DNA of 7,971 bases. Origin: Patescibacteria group bacterium (GTDB taxonomy: Bacteria > Patescibacteriota > Microgenomatia > UBA1400 > MFAQ01). Of this stretch, positions 6,292 through 7,971 are shown in pieces (position 1 is the stretch's first letter; each line of letters opens with the position of its first letter). The stretch is from the NCBI GenBank assembly GCA_018819325.1, contig JAHJQJ010000020.1, positions 1 to 7,971 on the forward strand, given 5' to 3'. Below the pieces are notes generated by a model. That model ran no database searches. It was not told the origin of the DNA and saw only the letters and a program-made list of their open reading frames with translations. The translations under genes and the position numbers were made by a program.

Positions 6292-7201
6292 AGTTTTCGA
6301 TTGATTTATTAAAGCTATCCATTTTGTAATTATACCAACGTTCAAACCAGACATAGTTAAATGGTGTAACTATCTGTGCAATATAACCAAGTCCACTTCT
6401 GTAGCAATCACATATGCGCTGTACGGTTCTGTCAACAACACCACTCCTCTTTATTGCTCCAACAAGGAATCCCATATCTTCACTATTTAATGTATGCCCT
6501 AATAAACTTCTGAATTTAACTTTATCTGCACCCTGAAGACCATCAACCATGTATCTAATCGGAACTGTAGGCACACTTCGGGAAATATCACTAAATCCCC
6601 TGGCATACAAATCTCCACCAACAAAATCTTTAAGATCATTGATTAATTGTCCCGCTTGATTAATATATCTTAAGCCCGCTGCTGCAGTTTGCATCTCCTC
6701 TTCCTTCCCTGTTAGTCTAGCCATTGTTAAAAGTTGGAATGTAGCATGAAAATCACAGCGTCTTTCATAATTTCTTACTATCTCTCCAACTGAAGTCCCT
6801 AAAGTCATGTGTCTGTGTTCTTCTAGAGAATTTATCCCCATCTGAACATACTGTACACCATCGTATGCAACTTGGGGATTACATGTTTTGACCGCTAAAT
6901 ATTTAAGTAAACGTTGTAGACATTCAGTTGCACTAGCCATAGACTCCTGTGTCCCATACTTCTGCCATGCGACCTCTAAACCTCCTCTTACCACATCAAC
7001 ATCAGTGATATCGTCAATGATCAGAGAAAGTGTCCACAACAGATCTGCACTCATAGCAAGTGACTTTCTAATCTCGTCTGGAATATTATTGCTTTCTCCA
7101 ATTAGATCTAAAAACAATCCCTTTTCTTTATGTACGTGCGTAATCCAAGTATGAACAACAGGGGCATTATCAACAAACATATTATCAAACACTTCCCACA
7201 A
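6284..7201 (-). CDS. Divergent trans-isoprenyl diphosphate synthase / terpenoid-synthase fold protein
   Basis: From a TTG at 7201 this encodes 305 residues, all alpha in appearance. The first Asp-rich motif is complete: SLIIDDITDVDVVRGG (59-74) with D63, D64 and D67, followed by the family's usual R-G pair. The second is QLINDLKDF (185-193), N188-D189-x-x-D192 in place of DDxxD, and is followed by the loop GFSDISRSVPTVPI. These motifs bind Mg2+ and the allylic diphosphate. The usual N-terminal GGKRxRP motif for isopentenyl diphosphate is not seen; the region reads DNAPVVHTWI. It may thus be a chain-elongating enzyme with altered substrate use, or a terpene cyclase-like enzyme. The same frame continues upstream through a TGA (7217-7219) to an ATG at 7324, so the natural gene may have been longer. 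First gene of the coupled operon; its stop overlaps the GH57-like start. Confidence 0.8.
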   Translation of the reverse strand: MWEVFDNMFVDNAPVVHTWITHVHKEKGLFLDLIGESNNIPDEIRKSLAMSADLLWTLSLIIDDITDVDVVRGGLEVAWQKYGTQESMASATECLQRLLKYLAVKTCNPQVAYDGVQYVQMGINSLEEHRHMTLGTSVGEIVRNYERRCDFHATFQLLTMARLTGKEEEMQTAAAGLRYINQAGQLINDLKDFVGGDLYARGFSDISRSVPTVPIRYMVDGLQGADKVKFRSLLGHTLNSEDMGFLVGAIKRSGVVDRTVQRICDCYRSGLGYIAQIVTPFNYVWFERWYNYKMDSFNKSIENYE

Positions 7202-7216
7202 AGGTTCATTTAACCC

Positions 7217-7324
7217 TCAATTCATCCACTCATCATAAACATCCTGAACTATCTCAAATTGAATACGGTTATTAATAGCTTCGTAGACTTCTGCTTGAGG
7301 ATTTTGTTGTACTATTTCATTCAT
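7217..7324 (-). pseudogene. Probable original N-terminus of the prenyl synthase gene, cut off by TGA
   Basis: ATG at 7324 opens 35 codons (MNEIVQQNPQAEVYEAI and onward to DEWMN) and then meets TGA at 7217-7219. After the TGA the same frame continues GLNEPL directly into the prenyl synthase. Joined, the two would give about 346 residues, a normal length for the family, and the extension looks helical like family N-termini. Either a sense codon (for example TGG) mutated to TGA, or this is a short leader peptide and the enzyme starts at TTG 7201. GAGGG (7214-7218) lies 12 bases before that TTG, farther than usual. The ATG overlaps an upstream TGA by 8 nt (ATGAATGA). Confidence 0.5.
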
Positions 7325-7510
7325 CACTTATAGCTTGTTCAAGACTAATACCACTTCTATTCCCCCCAATACCGCATTTCATCTTCCATTGAAGACAGGT
7401 ATTCCAGCATCAAGAACTTTGGCAAGCACATCCCCATAAATCAAGTCACCACTACACTCAACAACGATTCCAGCTCTCGTTCCAGCTTCCTTTCTCATAT
7501 TAATAAACAT
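7317..7510 (-). pseudogene. Remnant of an unidentified gene, possibly Rossmann-type oxidoreductase
   Basis: Two tiny frames overlap by ATGA. The first, 7379-7510 (43 aa), includes AGIVVECSGD and VLAKVLDAGIPVFNGR, which resembles a Rossmann strand-loop-helix-strand such as in homoserine or glyceraldehyde-phosphate dehydrogenases. The second, 7317-7382 (21 aa), begins MKCGIGGNRS and ends ISLEQAISDE. A shift of frame would join them into one C-terminal fragment, whose stop overlaps the next ATG by 8 nt as in an operon. Upstream the frame is cut by the palindrome and terminator of repeated unit copy B, so the 5' part of the gene is gone. Family assignment is tentative; the two could also be genuine micro-ORFs. 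Confidence 0.35.
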
Positions 7511-7526
7511 GCACCTCCAAGGTGCA
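7510..7526. repeat. Palindrome TGCACCT-CCA-AGGTGCA of repeated unit, copy B
   Basis: A 7-bp perfect inverted repeat with a 3-base loop, 15 bp beyond the terminator T-tract. It is the counterpart of the palindrome at 4380-4398. The loop differs and one stem pair has changed on both sides (C-G here, T-A in copy A), so pairing is kept. Confidence 0.7.
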
Positions 7527-7541
7527 CACAATACACACCAC

Positions 7542-7564
7542 AAAAAAGACTGTGTTTCACACAG
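7542..7564 (-). terminator. Intrinsic terminator after the small frame, copy B
   Basis: The minus-strand RNA forms CTGTGT-GAA-ACACAG (7550-7564), six Watson-Crick pairs, followed by TCTTTTTT (7542-7549). Of the 15 hairpin bases, 8 differ from copy A, yet all six pairs are preserved. It starts one base after the stop of the 29-codon frame and precedes the prenyl synthase operon, so that operon needs read-through or a promoter between 7540 and 7324; I see no convincing one. Confidence 0.85.
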
Positions 7565-7565
7565 C

Positions 7566-7655
7566 CTACTTCCCCACCTCTTTTTCCAGAGGAAAACATT
7601 CCCCCATTGAAACTAACTGTCCTTTGTTGTTCCACTTACACTCATAGTATACCAT
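7566..7655 (-). CDS. Possible 29-aa protein in repeated unit, copy B
   Basis: ATG at 7653-7655, TAG at 7566-7568; every base is the same as in copy A (4437-4526), so the predicted peptides are identical. The upstream context differs: here the ATG lies inside the end of a 75-codon frame, whereas in copy A it lies inside a 32-codon one. No Shine-Dalgarno sequence precedes it. The arguments for a small protein versus a structured RNA are those given for copy A. Confidence 0.45.
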   Translation of the reverse strand: MVYYECKWNNKGQLVSMGECFPLEKEVGK

Positions 7656-7869
7656 ATATGCAAAATGTGTCTTCTGAACCCAAGTTTGCAATGGAATCGC
7701 AACCCCTTACAACCAAGGGAGGGGTGAATGATAAAATTCCGTTTGATAATGTTTCCGAATAAAAAATATCCTTGTGATCATGCCATGCTTGAAAGTGTCT
7801 ATGCCAAAGGTCTGGTAGGACCAAAATATAAAATTGATTGGTTAATGCCCACCACCAACTCTCAGTCAA
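7642..7869 (-). pseudogene. 75-aa gene fragment, possibly class II aminoacyl-tRNA-synthetase-like
   Basis: A TTG at 7869 opens a frame beginning LTESWWWALTNQFYILVLP, with TAA two codons upstream. The later segment FTPPLVVRGCDSIANLG followed by SEDTF recalls the TP-x-L and following region of motif 1 in Asp/Asn-type class II synthetases, but this is a weak resemblance. The frame runs into repeated unit copy B, whose sequence supplies the last residues (CIYGIL) and the TGA. A full enzyme would continue for hundreds of residues, so it is probably a truncated N-terminal piece. It could also be a small independent gene. Confidence 0.35.
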
Positions 7870-7897
7870 CCATTACATCAACGATTCCATAAAAAAA

Positions 7898-7971
7898 CTA
7901 CCTGTAACTCCCCAAATTTAAACCAGCTTTTATCTTTAACCTATCCTTTTCGTCCAACAAAATAGGACACA
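7898..7971 (-). CDS. C-terminal end of a gene entering from the right edge (uncertain)
   Basis: An open frame enters at the window edge and ends at TAG 7898-7900, with 23 visible residues: CPILLDEKDRLKIK, then AGLNLGSYR. The stop is followed by seven T, but I find no stable hairpin before them. Too short to identify; it may be chance. Confidence 0.3.
   Translation of the reverse strand, partial: CPILLDEKDRLKIKAGLNLGSYR

Larger units (their letters stand above)
7510..7664 (-). repeat. Repeated unit, copy B (small frame + terminator + palindrome)
   Basis: Second copy of the unit described at 4380-4535, in direct orientation; 7562-7664 is identical to 4433-4535. The sequence to its right is a 75-aa gene fragment and to its left a broken gene, which suggests that the unit arrived by insertion or that recombination at it removed gene parts. 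No terminal inverted repeats or clear target duplication were found next to it. Confidence 0.9.

Noticed and set aside
6291..6354. Longer start (ATG 6354) for the GH57-like protein
   Set aside because: It would overlap the upstream gene by 71 nt, and the barrel's first strand begins right after the internal Met at 6291, which has a coupled 8-nt overlap.
7217..7219. Selenocysteine at the in-frame TGA
   Set aside because: The position is in an N-terminal helix with no redox motif, and no convincing selenocysteine insertion hairpin was seen just after it.
7217..7381. TGA read as Gly or Trp (alternative code), which would join several short frames
   Set aside because: The long genes in the window have no internal TGA although they are rich in Gly and contain many Trp codons, so the code is standard here. 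The TGAs at 5143-5145 and 4513-4515 are each followed two codons later by TAA, so they are not informative.
1..7971. CRISPR array, tRNA, rRNA, transposase or integrase
   Set aside because: No regularly spaced short repeats, no cloverleaf or rRNA-like segments, and no frame resembling a recombinase were found in the window.

Overview
The window looks like bacterial accessory or poorly characterised chromosomal DNA, most likely from a small-genome uncultured lineage such as the Candidate Phyla Radiation (Patescibacteria). That placement is an inference. It rests on tightly packed genes, GTG/TTG starts, a Cys-rich secreted protein and a very large orphan protein; no rRNA, tRNA or ribosomal protein gene is present to fix the taxonomy. 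All supported genes lie on the minus strand, so the window reads right to left. The standard code fits: the long genes contain no internal TGA.

Right edge to about 7317: gene remnants. A C-terminal tail enters from beyond the window (7898-7971). It is followed by a 75-residue fragment (7642-7869) that runs into a repeated unit (copy B, 7510-7664). On the other side of the unit are short overlapping reading frames (7317-7510) that look like the end of a broken gene.

7324 to 4637: a coupled, AT-rich three-gene operon. It encodes a divergent trans-isoprenyl diphosphate synthase / terpenoid-synthase-fold protein, a GH57-like (beta/alpha)-barrel protein and a Nudix hydrolase. The last two genes start inside the stop of the gene before (8-nt and 4-nt overlaps). 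The first gene has an in-frame TGA at 7217-7219, just upstream of its annotated TTG start. The enzyme combination suggests a small pathway that handles an isoprenoid or diphosphate substrate together with a sugar, but the product cannot be named.

4611 to 4329: a second copy of the repeated unit (copy A, 4380-4535). Each copy holds a 29-codon frame, an intrinsic terminator and a separate palindrome. The two copies are identical over 103 bp, including every codon of the small frame. Immediately after its stop they diverge, but the changes keep both hairpins paired. The operon is therefore bracketed by direct copies of this unit, which is the most unusual structure in the window.

4328 to 1: a second operon of different composition, with a very strong C-over-G bias on the plus strand. 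It starts from a near-consensus promoter almost touching the start codon. It encodes an 820-residue orphan cytoplasmic protein, a 184-residue single-pass membrane protein and a secreted Cys-rich protein with a fibronectin-III-like region that runs off the left edge. Together these look like a cell-surface system, function unknown.
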